A DNA stretch of 64,000 nucleotides from Pilaira anomala (GCA_025716855.1 JAIXMQ010000003.1:728001-792000); one strand, 5' to 3'. Counted from the first letter of the stretch, positions 11,263-23,677 are shown. Notes: a model not told the origin generated them from the sequence alone. Translations and numbers: made by a program.

Positions 11263-14200
11263 TTAAGGGTCTAATGGGTCGTAAGGGAGACTATCAATGG
11301 TAGACAAGTCGGAATCAAATGTACTGTCCCCGGAAGATCCATAGTACTCAATCGGACTGGATCTATCCGAGCCCAGTACTCGTGGACTGGCAGCTAGGTC
11401 CCAACTGTATGGACTATACATCATCCCGAAAGTATTGGCTGGACTGACCCACATAGGCGAGTGCGGCTCAAGTGGGTTGAAATCAGGCGGGTCTTCTGCA
11501 AGCACGTTACGGGGGGCGCCGAAGAGAAATCAAAAGGGCTGAATAACATTGGATCCCATGGACTGCCCCATTCGACAAATCCATTGGCCACAACAGGTGG
11601 ATTTACTGCTTCAGCTGGGCTGCTCTTAACCGAGTCTGTTCTATGTGGAGGAGTATCCGAATCCCATAATAACTTATTGTTTATAACAGGTGGGTCCACT
11701 TTATCAGGATGGATAGGTGGATCTACCACTTTATCAGGATAGATAGGTGGATCTACCACTTTATCAGGATAGATAGGTGGATCTACCACTTTATCAGGAT
11801 AGATAGGTGGATCTACCACTTTATCAGGATATATAGGTGGATCTACCACTTTATCAGGATAGATAGGTGGATCTGCTACATTATAATAATAACGGCGATC
11901 CCATTCAGCTTGCCACTTGGCTCTAAGGCCTGGTGGTGTACCTATAAAGCATTCCACGTTATATGGGCTATAAACAAACGAAGCCAGTGGGTTGCTTGGA
12001 ACTGCACTTTCAATTTTGATTACCTTGCATTTTTGCTTTTTATTATCATCATCGGCTTCCGAAGAAATCGAATCACGCTTTCTTTTTAACGTTGAAAGCT
12101 TCTTGGGTGTACATTCATCATCATTTATTGCTACATAAGATCTATTTGATGATATGGCATTTTGAATTTGTTCGATCTGGGCATTATTGAGTGTTTTCAT
12201 TCTTGCTACAAAAACCTCGTCATTTCCGATTTTCAAATTTCGCAACAAGTCGCAAAGTACCCCGAATCTGGCATCTTCTTCTCGGATTACCAACAATTTC
12301 TTGGTTACAAAATCCATGTAAGCTTGTACGTTCGTAGGTAACTGAAACCATTGTTCTGCTGACGTAACATCTGATCCAGTCAACCATTCAGCGCCTTCTT
12401 TGGACATCTCTTCATCTTCATCTTGAGGTACACCTACATAATTTTCTACTAACTCGTTCATCCACTTTAATAATCCTACTTCTAAACTTTCTTGATATGA
12501 TGCATTTAACTTCAAGTCATGCTTAAGACTAGCATCCAGTGCTTTTTGTTCTGAAGACATAACAGATTTCAACATACTTAACAGGTGATATGCAAGCAAG
12601 GAATCGTTTCGTTTCAAGAACATCTTGACTCGCTTCAAGCCTTGACTATAGGTGGTAAACACCTTCATTTGTTTATCGTTCAAATCCTGACATCTTCTTT
12701 GTTCATCTGCAATTATGAGAGTAGGACCGTAGTAGCGGATAGGGAAAGCACGGACTATTAGACCTGCAATGCTATCCCAGCTCATCAACTTTTCAGCAAC
12801 TTTACTATTCAAAGTCTTGAGAGATAAAATATTCATTAAGGCAAGTGAAAGATCAACCTTTTTAGGTACATTTTTTGGGAGAGGCGATTTTCTTGTAGCT
12901 GAATAAGGGGTATCTTTCAAACGTTCGACTAAGGCTTGAATGCCTAAGCATTTTGTGTTGGTATCAGTGCTCTTTAACTTTTTTAATAAGTTGTTTGCTG
13001 CAAGAGATACTTGTAGGTTAGTTTGTCGAATAGATGCGCTAGAGAAAAGCGATCGTTTTTTTAACTCATGGGAGCGAGTGGTAGCGGGAGCTGACAAACT
13101 GAAACTAGTTGGTTTTTTTAATGAAGCTGCCTTTGAGCTTGACCCAGTGATAGCTGATTTTGAAGTAGTTATTACTTGCTTTAACAGACTTTTTGCTGGT
13201 TTTAATGCAGTTGCAACTTGTCTTGATTTAGGAATTGTTTGCTTCCAGGGTGTTGTTTTTGATTTTTGTAAAGAGACTCGTTGCTTTGGTGAAGAAGCTG
13301 TCTTTTTTGATATAAAACGGAAAGCTGATTGTTTAGTGGTAGATTGTTCAGTTGTTGTGGTATTGGGTATCCATTTCAAAGTCTTTGGATTCAATCTTCT
13401 TCTAAACCTATATAAAAAAATTAGGTTAGTATAAGTCATTACGCTTTTTGTTTTAGAGCAAAGATACTTACAATTCTGCTTTATCGGGCCAATTTCTGTT
13501 ATAGATGGAATAGATTTCCTTAGAAACAGCTTTAGTTTTTGAATTGCCTTTCTCGAGTCCCTTTTCTAAGACATACTCCAAAGCAGAAGACACGGTTGGG
13601 TTGCCTTCAATAGTTATTTGCAAGTATTCCTTTGATCCATGTGTCGACAAGATTGTCTTTATGGACAAACAGCATAATTCAAGTTGTTTACTGTTTCCTT
13701 CAACAGCTTTTTTCTTTAGCAAAACAAACATACTTGGATAGAAGTTTGTATGCGATAAGAATTTGATTATAGTTTCAGTTAATTTAGGGAACCATGCTAA
13801 TACTTTGCTACGATCAATCAAGCTGCTGAGAATAGTTTCAATAGTAGAACAAGTAAGTAATCCACCAATTGTAGCACTGATAGTAGAGATAAAAGAAAAT
13901 CCCAAGCACGCCAAGGTTGATCTCACACCGAAAATCTATTTTAAAATGGTTACTATTTTTAATTTTATATTTTTACATATAAAGTCCTTACCGACTGTAT
14001 AATACCAGCCATGTTTTCGTTAAGTTTAACTGCAACGGTTTCTTTAAAATTACTGAAGTTTTTTGCGTTTAACATTCCTTCAACGCGTGTTAACGAATCG
14101 GCTCGCTCTGTCCAATTCCCTTCTGATTTCTTTTCAGAAAACAAAGTCTTGATTGTTTTAAAATCTTTGTGAAGCTCTTTTTTAGTAATCTATTGATATA

Positions 14201-14450
14201 CGTGTTTTGTTAGAAAGTTCTAGTTGAGTGAAGGAGACTTTTAATTACCATAGTAACAGATTCTCTCGTGGGGCCTTTCATGTATTGAACAGTGATAAAA
14301 TGATTCTGCATAAAAACCTCAGCAACTGAAACAAATATCGTTAATTTAAAACTCAGCTCTGACGTCGATTTTTTTGGATCCGGGGTGGGCACTCTGCTTA
14401 ATTTTTGTAGGCAGCAAGCTGCTGCTGTGATTTCAGCTGTTACTATGCCT
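11263..14450 (-). CDS. CLASP-like TOG-domain microtubule-associated protein, possibly degenerate
   Basis: Exons at about 14249-14450, 13992-14189, 13472-13935 and 11263-13407 join with consistent phases. EGNWTERADSLTRVEGML, then FGVRSTLACLGFSFISTIS, then a segment ending AVSKEIYSIYNRNWPDKAEL-FRRRLNPKTL matches the order of helices in a CLASP/Stu1 TOG domain (ENW motif, LRS-type motif, final 'FPERA..L' helix). A basic Ser/Lys linker and a second helical region follow, then a C-tail with six or more 10-residue repeats DPPIYPDKVV. CLASPs stabilise microtubules and kinetochore fibres. Oddities: I find no start codon or upstream exon for the 5' end near 14450, and the tail changes frame at a G6 tract (11511-11516), after which EDPPDFNPLEPHSPMW... 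continues to 11263. The gene may be decaying, or the frame change may be an error. Confidence 0.6.
11695..11880. repeat. 30-bp tandem repeat inside the CLASP-like gene
   Basis: Six to seven near-identical 30-bp units (GGATAGATAGGTGGATCTAC + CACTTTATCA on the + strand) encode the decapeptide DPPIYPDKVV on the minus strand. The unit length keeps the frame. Last units diverge (HPDKVDPPV). Confidence 0.9.
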
Positions 14451-14861
14451 TCAAAGATATTTTAATTTTATAATGCGTTTAATTTATTGGCTTAAATAAT
14501 GTCAAGATATTTAAATTTCAGTTTTTCGATCTTGTTAACTATATCGAGTCATCGATATTGACTAAATAATACTGGACAGTCGAAAACAGTGTCTTTTCGT
14601 GCTCTCAGTGTTAAGTTTTAATATTTATCCAATTCTAGAAGCTTTCCATTTTTTAATGAATATAGACATTGCAACTTTTTTTCAGGAACAAATGATAGAT
14701 CAGAAAAATTAAGCTCTAATTATCTCAATTCCGGTACGACAATACAAAGGAGGCTCGAGCGTCGAGAAAAAACAAACGGCGTTTCAATGACGTCCAGTAA
14801 ATACTTTTCATAGTATCCATCCATTGGATCTTTCTCTTTCATCCATCCAACATAACATAAT
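14451..14861. other. Upstream region of RPL3
   Basis: About 400 bp between the unresolved 5' end of the CLASP-like gene and the RPL3 start codon. It should hold the RPL3 promoter. I see no clear TATA box and no reading frame that would supply the missing CLASP-like start exon. Confidence 0.4.
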
Positions 14862-16179
14862 ATGGTAAGATAGAAGTCATAATAACGAAACATCCATCAA
14901 CATCAAAAACTAATGTAAAATATTTTTCAGTCTCACAGGTTCGTTTTTTTTTTCGACATGGCAACAACAAAAAAAAAGCTTAAATGCAGGAAAAAAAGAA
15001 ACTAACATGGAAATTTAATTTTATAGAAAGTTCGAAGCACCTCGTCATGGTCATTTAGGTTTCGGTCCTCGTAAGAGAACTAGATCTCACCGTGGTAGAG
15101 TTAAGGCATACCCCAAGGATGATTCTAAGCTTCCCGTTCACTTGACTGCCTTCATGGGTTACAAGGCTGGTATGACCCATATTGTTCGTGATCTTGAACG
15201 TCCTGGTTCCAAGATGCACAAGAAGGAAGTTGTTGAAGCTGTTACCGTTATTGAGTCACCTCCCATGGTTATTGTTGGTGTTGTCGGATACGTTGAGACA
15301 CCTCGTGGTCTCCGCTCTTTGACCACTGTCTGGGCTGAACATCTTTCTGAAGAAGCTAAGCGTAGATTCTACAAGAACTGGTACCGCTCCAAGAAGAAGG
15401 CCTTCACCAAGTACGCACAAAAGTATGCTAACGGTGGTAAGGATGTTGCACGTGAAGCTGAACGTATCAAGAAGTACTGTTCTGTTGTCCGTGTTATTGC
15501 ACACACACAAATCTCCAAGGCCAAGCTTAACCAACGTAAAGCACATCTTATGGAAATTCAATTAAATGGTGGATCAGTTGCAGATAAGGTAGATTTCGCT
15601 CGTAGTCACTTTGAAAAGGAAGTTTCAGTTGGATCAATCTTTGAACAAGATGAGATGATTGATATTATTGCAACAACTAAGGGTCACGGATTTGAAGGTG
15701 TTACAGCTCGTTGGGGTACAAAGAAGCTTCAACGTAAGACTCATCGTGGTCTTCGTAAGGTTGCTTGTATTGGTGCCTGGCATCCTTCCAGAGTCATGTA
15801 CTCTGTCGCTCGTGCTGGTCAACGTGGTTACCATCGTCGTACCGAAATTAACAAAAAGATTTACCGTATTGCTAACGGTGCTGATGCCAAGTCTGGTACT
15901 ACTGAATACGATTTAACTGAGAAACCTATTACCCCTATGGGTGGTTTCCCTCATTATGGTGTTGTTAACTCTGACTTCGTTATGATCAAGGGTTGTTGTG
16001 CTGGTGCTAAGAAGAGAGTTATCACTCTTCGTAAGTCTTTGACTGTTCACACCAAGCGTTCTGCCTTAGAAAAGGTTTCTGTTAAGTTCATCGATACCTC
16101 TTCCAAGTTCGGTCACGGTCGTTTCCAAACTCCTGCCGAGAAGCATCAATTCATGGGTACTCTCAAGAAGGATCTTTAA
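14862..16179 (+). CDS. RPL3: 60S ribosomal protein L3 (uL3)
   Basis: Three coding exons: 14862-14864 (ATG only), 14931-14938 (8-nt micro-exon TCTCACAG) and 15027-16179. Joined, they read [20 protein letters not shown] and give 387 residues, the same length as yeast Rpl3. uL3 sits near the peptidyl-transferase centre and is needed for 60S assembly. Seen in the protein: [40 protein letters not shown] (the region with the conserved modified-His motif) and [23 protein letters not shown] sequence. Both introns are GT-AG (66 and 88 nt) with a plausible CTAAT/CTAAC branch site. The use of C-ending codons such as AAG and GTC is stronger than in neighbours, as expected for high expression. The start is fixed by the exact fit to uL3 N-termini. 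Confidence 0.97.
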
Positions 16180-16343
16180 AAAAATATCATCTATTAGCAT
16201 CCTTTTTTTTTTTGGGTTCTTTTTCTTTTCTCACAACTTATAAATAAAACAAACTCGATTTGAGAAAGACCAACCCAAAAAACATCCAGTTTTTTTTATA
16301 TTGTAATTATTATTGAAAGTTAGGGGAAAGGAAAATAGAGAAA

Positions 16344-19300
16344 TTAAACATTTACTTTACGAGCAAGTTCACTCATCATAGCTAATAAATCTTGGATCGT
16401 AAATTCTAAATGAGCACCAGCGTCAGGATAACATTTACGAATTAAATCTTCCATTTTTTCATGTTGACGAATAAATTCTTCTTGAATTCCACGCCAAACG
16501 ACCTGAAGTAATCCTTCTTCTTCTGAGAAATGTTTATCAACACGTTTATATAACTGTTCCAAAGACTTTTTAATTTCTTTAGGTGGATACATAGCAATCA
16601 CTCTTCTTAACTGAGTCTTGTTATAATTCATATGGAATGAAACTTCTTCTGGTGTACTAGTATGTGTCATATTTTCGACACCTTCAAAAAACTCGAGTAG
16701 TTTACCGAGAGGACGACGAATGATGACTTTGACGTATCCATTTAAGCTATTATCGTATTGTGTTTTGGCATGTTTGATCCATTTTTCAAGTACATGTAAT
16801 TTGTTTGTACGTAATGTGTGGTACATGTGATGCATATTTTCTATTTTATGCATGAAAATGAGACTTGTGATATATTTTAAAGTTTTATAGTTTACTTACC
16901 TATATACATAATAGTAGCATTTAATTGCTCTTTATCGTCACCTGTTTGATCACTTTCTCTAGCAATACTTTCTAAACTTCCCAACATGGCTTGAATGATC
17001 TTTTCGTATGCTTCTGTTACAGTCACACGAGTCTCGGACTCAGGTTGTACATTGACAGCTGCCATCTCCATTCGCATAGCAAAGACAGGAAAAGTTCGAA
17101 AGAAGGATAAAATACCTTTACGTTTTTTGGAAGTAACTTTTGTTTCTTCAATTGTACGCACTTGATCAGCCTAAAGTGAATAGTGAGTACGACAGTTTTA
17201 TTTCAGATACACAATTTACTTACAATGAAACTTTCAAACATTTTAGTCAAACGTTGCAAAATTGATTTACAAAGCCTAAGAGTGAATTCTTGATCTGATC
17301 CTTCCCATTTTTCTTGTTGGAATTCAACTGCACCAAGCATACTCACAGCTTGGCTAAATTGATACTAATTAGTTATTTGTTTTAAATTATATTTTTTTCT
17401 TTTACTAGACTTACGTTGGATCACTCTTGACACCATATTCTAATAAACTTACGAGGTTAGGTTCTAATGTTTCAAAAATAATCTCCATCCAAGTCCTACA
17501 TATAATAAATTAAGTAAACTCTCTTCTTTTAGAGAAAAATCCATCTTAATAAACTTACAAAATCTTTTTAGATACTTTGACATCTCTAATTTTATCTCGA
17601 CGACTGTACAAGTCAGCCTTGTTAGGTACTTGAGAATAAACCATGCCTCTTTCTAAGAAAGATTTTGGTCCATTTTGTGTTTGTTCGAATAAATCACTCA
17701 TATAATTTTGTTCTCTACAGACTGTCATAATTGCTTGTCCAATCATTTGAGCAAAGGCCTATCATATAAAAAAAAGCGTTAAGATTAAAAACTTTCTGTT
17801 CTGCTCTGTTACTTACATCATCTGCTGCTTTTTCGTCTTCATCAATACTAGCACGACCGCTACCATTATTGAAACTACCACCAATAACACCTTCAACAGA
17901 TCCCCTTAACATGTGTCGGTAACGATGAGGCCTTGAATCATCCCCGCGTAAATTAGGAGCGTATGCTAAAGCTCTTGCTGGCCGAGATTCTTCAGGCTTG
18001 AAAACTAAAAGTAATATGTTAATTGTATTCAATATCTATTCAAGATAAATCAAGACAGCTTACTATATTCAAGTTCGTCGACATCTCGTTTACGTAAAGC
18101 AGCGTAGAATGTACGGGTGTTATCTATTAATTCTCTTATATCCCGTTCATATAATGGTGCAACAGCTTGAGCATAGCACTAAAAAAAATACCACAATGAG
18201 TATCTAGTAAATAACATGTAATTCTAACCTTACTCTTTGTAACTCGTTATACATTCTAGGCTCCATTTCTTTCTCCCAAAGGTTAAATCCTTGGTATTTG
18301 ATTAATTGATCTTCGATTTGCTCATGAGGTTGAGCCACAATAGCAGCAGTTGTACCCTTTCGATTACCAGTAGGAGAAGATCTCGCTTTGTTATCAAAAT
18401 AAAATTTTGCTTGGTATTCAAATTGCTCCTTCAAGAACCTGAAAATACGTTCACTGAATTTGTTGCCGTGGATATTGTATGTCTCGAGTCTATCTTGAAC
18501 AGCAGCCATATCTTGTAAACCATCAGGCAATTTGGTTTTAATGACTTTTTGTAACATTTCGGCTGATTCTTGGATACGAATTACGTCGTCCACTGTATCC
18601 ATTGGGTCATTTTGTAAACTATCAAGACATTTACGGGGTATAGAAATGGCTGTCTAATAGAGAGAAAAAAATATGCACCTCTGAGTAAATCGAACATGAA
18701 TGTGTTTGTACACTTTATATATTTACCAATAAACCATCAAGTTCGGAAATCAGTGCATGTTGATTTGAGTTCAATATTTGAAGCGCTCGGTTTTGTGTTT
18801 CAATCTCTCGAATATCGTCGCCCATACTCTAACAAAATCGACAGAAAAAAAAAGATAAAAAAGAAAGAAAAAAGTCAATTATTTAATTTCAAGAGAAAAT
18901 ATGATTGTTTTATATATATATATACGTATATATAACAAATGGAAAGTAAATACACAAGTATGTTTGTTTGTGAGTGTGCGTGTTAGAGAGTGTGTATGAA
19001 GATTATATATAACAAGATGAATGAAAGGATGTTGTATGTTCTAAAGGGATTTCTTTTTGTATTATTTACTTACGTTGAGCTCTGCACCGTAAAGAGATAA
19101 CCAAGATTCCATGACCTCTAATTCAGAAACTGATTTATCGATATGAGCCACAATAGAACGAACACGTTCATCCGATTGAATAATCGCATGTACGTTAGCC
19201 TAAACAAAAAAAAAATAAGTACCCAACTAAATTCAAATATACATATTCATAACTTACAGCTTCTAAGGCATGTAATTCACCTAGTAATCTCTTTTCAAGA

Positions 19301-20706
19301 GCAGCAGCATTTCCGCTTGCTTTCCAGTTGAAATCAGTCAAAAGCTCTTCTACATTCATCAGAGAAGCTTGTTCGTTCATCTTTTCTTGTACTTCCTCTG
19401 CTTTCTTCTGACGTTGCTTTTCCTCCATCATGGCCTTTTCTTGCTTCTCTCGCTCACGTTTAACTTCCCTTGCTCGGTCACGTTCTTTACGTTCGTCTCT
19501 TCCTTGGTTCGTTAATCTTTCTTCTTCACGAGGAGCTATTTTAAATAAATGTCAGTACATATAGAATAAAATGTATGAGTATAAATATTACATTGTTGAA
19601 TCACAATCGAAGGTTTTGGCATTGGTTGCGACTTTGGTGTAGAGACTTTTGGTTGCTGCTTTGGCGTAGATACTTGCGGCTGTGGCTGTTGTTGCTGTTG
19701 TTGTGGTAATGGTGATTGAGAAAAAGGAGAAGTAGAAGAATCGTGTACAGCAATTTTTGAAGAGTAAGAGTTTTGTAAATCAGAGACGGATCGAGATGAA
19801 GTACTATGATTAAATCCTGTACTTGAGGAAGGTGAAGTAGGATATGGATTATCCATGAATACAGGAGATGGAGGTGGTAATTGTAAATTGGGACGGCTAT
19901 CATGCAGATTTGCTTCACCAACGGGGGAAACCAAAGAAGGAGCAGAAGGGTCAGCCAGGTCTAAATTTAATCATTGTCAAACTTTTTTTTTCTCTAATTT
20001 ATATGTATAAAATATTTACAGCGTAAAATACGAGCTTCATCAATATTAATAAGCGCTGGGAAACGAGTTGCAGCGCGTCTACAACACTAGGGTTAAATGT
20101 TAATAAGAATAAATGTTTGCATATTGTTGTTTTAAATTGCTTACATCAACTAAAAATGCAAGAAAAATCATCTTGTCTTTATTTCTTTCTACAGCCCATA
20201 AATACGTTTTGTTTAATGTAATAGAGAATTGATGCGCCTAAAAGATGGAGTAAATATTTTATCAATTATTTATTCTTTTCTCCTTACATCAATAATTCTT
20301 AATTGTCGAATATCATCAATAGACCATGCTTTACTAATACTAAAAGTACCAGCAGGATTTCTTTTCACTTTTAAGAGTCTATATGAATTCTTTTTCTCTA
20401 CAAAAAAAAAAAAAGAAAAAAAAAAAAGAGAACAAATTAACTTTTTACTTGTGTTTGTCATCTAGGCTTTTTCCTTACGAGTTAAACATAAATAACGAGG
20501 AGTTCCTTTAATGTCTCTAGTGTCTTCGGAAGACTGAATATCTTTATACGTCTTTACGTGAATAATGAGTTTCTCTCCCGAGCCTAAAAGTGAAAAAAAA
20601 AAAAAGATGAGAATAAGAAACTTGTCAAGGATGTAACAAAACAAAACGTTTTTTTACCTGGAGGAAATAAACTCGAAATGATGGCTTCTCTAAAAGCTTC
20701 TGCCAT
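16344..20706 (-). CDS. SEC3: Exocyst complex component Sec3
   Basis: A gene with about seventeen mostly short introns; the longest, about 240 nt, lies near 18830-19073. The N-terminus MAEAFREAIISSLFPPG starts a PH-like phosphoinositide-binding domain of the Sec3 type (RYLCLT...KKNSYRLLKVKR...WSIDDIRQLRIID). A Pro/Ser/Gln-rich linker follows, then a coiled coil (EERLTNQGRDERKERDRAREVKRE...), then the helical Sec3 C-terminal region to ELARKVNV. Sec3 marks exocytic sites and tethers secretory vesicles to PI(4,5)P2 in the plasma membrane with Exo70, acting in polarised growth. Family order and the N-terminal domain support Sec3 over other exocyst subunits. Exon borders in the middle were not all checked. 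RET2 lies about 390 bp upstream on the same strand. Confidence 0.9.
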
Positions 20707-21097
20707 TGTTTTTTTTTGAAGAAAAAAGTATTTAAAAGAGCCTAAATATCAAAAAGACAAGTTTTAAATGAAAAAGGGATTTGTTTGCCTTACATGGAGC
20801 AGCTTTCGATTGAAGCGCCTATTTAATGGCATTGAAGAAGTTCCCTGAAATTGCACATTTAATTGAAAACTAAGACAGCAGAATTGGTTTGTTATCAACG
20901 AAGGTGATTGTCTTTGAAATATTAAGCCTGATAAAGTTCTTACAATTGATGTAAATTGCAATAATTCTATTATCAACGTCCATTATATTAAGTAGCTCGA
21001 TATAAATGCTCTAGAATTAAATCAGATAATTATTTTAAAGTAGTTTATTAAACAAAAAAAAAAGAGAGAGAAAAAGGCAAACAGGTATTTTTCTAGT

Positions 21098-22632
21098 TTA
21101 ACCAATAACATAATCTTCAGCAGCCATGATGATTTCCTTTGAGAAAGGAGCTTGAGAATTATTTTCAACATTGGTAATATCCAAAACATCAACACCGCAC
21201 ATCAACTTGTCACTAATGAATGAAACTGTCACAGGGAAGAATGCGTTTGCATCATCACCAGGAATACTGCACTCCAATAATCCGGATTTGTTAGAGCTGT
21301 TAATAACAGGAAGTTGCCATTCAAGTACTCTTCTAGCACGATCAACAAAGTAAGATCCATCTGCTTGGCTGACTTCAGCTGTAGGTTCAGCACTATTGAA
21401 TATATTATTAGATTTAATTCTCGTATACATGTTACATTCAAGAAAAAAAAATACTTACGGTAAGGGAATAGAAATAACAACTTCACGTAATTCTAAATCA
21501 TTATTTTCTAATTCATATTCTACGTTAACATCACAAGTGCCGTTTCCAGCAGGAGAAGGCCAGCATGTAACTATTAAAAAAATATGTAAGTATAGGCAAA
21601 AATTGGGACAAAGATAACTTAAAATACTTACTTGTTAAAGGAACAGCAGTTTCATCTCGGGTTGACATTTTCCACTTAACAACTTCCAAATTTTGATTAG
21701 CTGGGAAAGGTCGTGATAAATCTCTCATTTGTACAATGTGTTGATCTTTGAAAGCAGCTTTATCTACATTTGGATGTGTCTTGAACTGAATTGAGGGATC
21801 TTCATTTGCTTGAAGAGCGAGGCTGATACGAGCATTTGAAGGATCTGAAATCTTTAAAGTCAAGACACCTCTCACTTCCATTTGCTCTAAACCACCGTCT
21901 TTATTAGCAATAACAGAAACACGTTCTTCAATATCGATATGAACGCTCTCTTGGTTTACATTCTTTTGTTGATGTGTAATTAAAGGTTGTTCTTCAACAT
22001 CAGGTTTAATGGCTTCGAAAAGGTCAGCAGCCTTGGGTTTACGGCCAAGTTGCATACCCTTTGCCTTTGATGTAGGTGTAGATGTGACAGTATGAGAAGA
22101 AGGTCGAGAATAAGATGAAGCAGTTTCTCTCATAGAAGGTAATGACTCGGAAGAAGGAGAATATGTACCACTGTTACCATAACTTCCACTACTAGCACCG
22201 TTTGTGTTGAAATTACCTTGCATAAATCCTTGACCTCTCTTTTGAGCTTCCTTTCTTTGCATCTCAAATTGTTTAGCTCTTCTCTTGAGCTCTTCCTTTG
22301 CCTCTTGTTCTTTATTCTGTTTTAATATAAAAAAAAAGGGGGAGTTAATAATTAAAAATGTCAGTTTTGTTGTTGTTTTTGGTACCTTTGCAATAATTTC
22401 TTGAATTCTTTCTTCATGACTCTCCATCTCGATGGAACTTTTGACTTGAGACAAGTTTACGTTTTCTCTATAACCACATGAGATGATTTCGTCAAAGGCG
22501 CATAATAATTCAAAAGCGTTACGAAGAATATGCATTTCATCACAAGAACGACAAAGATCAGTTACGACACGAGCGAATAAGTGAAGGGATTCGATATCTT
22601 GTAAAATATTAGACTAATACAAAGTTTGTGTC

Positions 22633-22663
<31 letters not shown>

Positions 22664-23052
22664 GTTCGATAAGGTAACTTCGCATTTATGTTTTTACCTG
22701 ACGGTTGGTAATTAAAACCATGAATAACTCATCAAGAGGTTGATAAACAAAACGGACGTGCTCAGTTTCGACAGTAGTATGTTGTTGTCCTGCACTAGTT
22801 AATTTAGGAAAGGAGGCTAATAAACCTTCAATACGAGAGCGTTGCATCTCATGAAACTGACGAGAAATAACAGCTAGAGATGAACAGATGAGTACTTGTC
22901 ATTTGATAACAATAAACTATGTGCCTTTTTTTTTTCTTTTTTTTACCTTTTCCACTCTTGGTGACAACGGCAGCAGCTAATACAACCTAGATGATGAGAT
23001 GAGTAAAAAGGTTTTTGTTTCTCGGTTAGTCTATGGTTTGCTTCTTTACCAT
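21098..23052 (-). CDS. RET2: Coatomer subunit delta (delta-COP)
   Basis: Exons include 23050-23052 (ATG only), 22947-22986, 22698-22873, 22386-22613 and 21632-22317, followed by the C-terminal exons to the stop at 21098. The product begins [21 protein letters not shown], the typical longin-type N-terminal domain of delta-COP, with [19 protein letters not shown] charged helix ([20 protein letters not shown]) and [17 protein letters not shown] follow, then a mu-homology domain ([27 protein letters not shown]). Delta-COP is part of the COPI coat for Golgi-to-ER transport. The assignment rests on both domains in order. One intron holds a poly-T run near 22638-22663. Confidence 0.93.
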
Positions 23053-23220
23053 TTTGATATATGCTTTATTGTATTAAAAAAAGAGAGAGAGAAAGAGTGT
23101 GTGTGTTCTAAGATTTTAGGATAGCGAACGCGTAAATTTCAGCGTTGGCTTAATTTAAATGGGTGTTTAAAAAAGTCACGTTACCTTTATACGTTACCCT
23201 TTCGTTATCCCATTACGGAC

Positions 23221-23600
23221 TCAAGCATCAAAGTACTTCTTGTCTCAACTAAATGTGGATCCTCAGGTCTAAACCTCACCTGTGTTAATCGTGTCATTTT
23301 ATTGGATGTTTAGTGGAATCTTACATTAGAAAACCAAGCAATCTATCGTATTCATAGAATTGGACATATTGAAGAGGTAGAGGCATATCGTACCTTTATC
23401 CATGATACTGCCGAACAGAGAAATCTTCGTCTCCAATAAAAAAAAACAGGTTGGTATATAATAGTCATTCAAACATGGCTCTAAACATTTCTTTAAAATA
23501 GGCAATTATTAATGGTATCTTTGGTCCAGCCAATGTAAGAATATGTTTACAAGGCCTGATTTACCTCTTTCGTGGTGGTCCTCTATCCAGTAATTTATAA
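23221..23600 (+). pseudogene. Fragment of a SNF2-family helicase C-terminal domain
   Basis: One frame from 23221 reads VLLVSTKCGSSGLNLT...RVILLD, then an in-frame TAG (23311), then WN...ENQAIYRIHRIGHIEEVEAYR and DTAEQRNLRLQ before a stop. This matches the end of the Rad5/Rad16-type SNF2 helicase core: motif V 'GLNLT', 'WWNP..E.QA', motif VI 'HRIGQ'. A second piece (23502-23600, after a plausible TAG acceptor) reads AIINGIFGPANVRICLQGLIYLFRG, like the typical SNF2 tail ending in 'L.YLF'. The ATPase lobe is absent and a stop interrupts the core, so it is a relic, perhaps captured by a mobile element. Confidence 0.7.
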
Positions 23601-23620
23601 AGAGAACCCTTAAACGTCAC

Positions 23621-23677
23621 CCACCTCGATCTCCTATTATGGGTGATGGAATTTCCTCTATTAGGAGATCGAGATGG
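23621..23677. repeat. Inverted repeat / hairpin
   Basis: Arms 23621-23636 (CCACCTCGATCTCCTA) and 23662-23677 (TAGGAGATCGAGATGG) pair with one mismatch across a 25-nt loop. It follows the SNF2 relic directly. It could be a transposon end or excision scar, or a transcript hairpin; no function is shown. Confidence 0.6.

Noticed and set aside
14939..15026. Possible snoRNA in the RPL3 intron
   Set aside because: Introns of 66 and 88 nt show no C/D or H/ACA box set.
20764..20976. Short frame between SEC3 and RET2 with splice-like signals
   Set aside because: Poorly ordered product; more likely the SEC3 upstream region.
23185..23212. TTACCCTTTCGTTA phrase shared with about 29648
   Set aside because: A match of about 15-20 bp only, with unrelated flanks; may be chance or a minor dispersed repeat.
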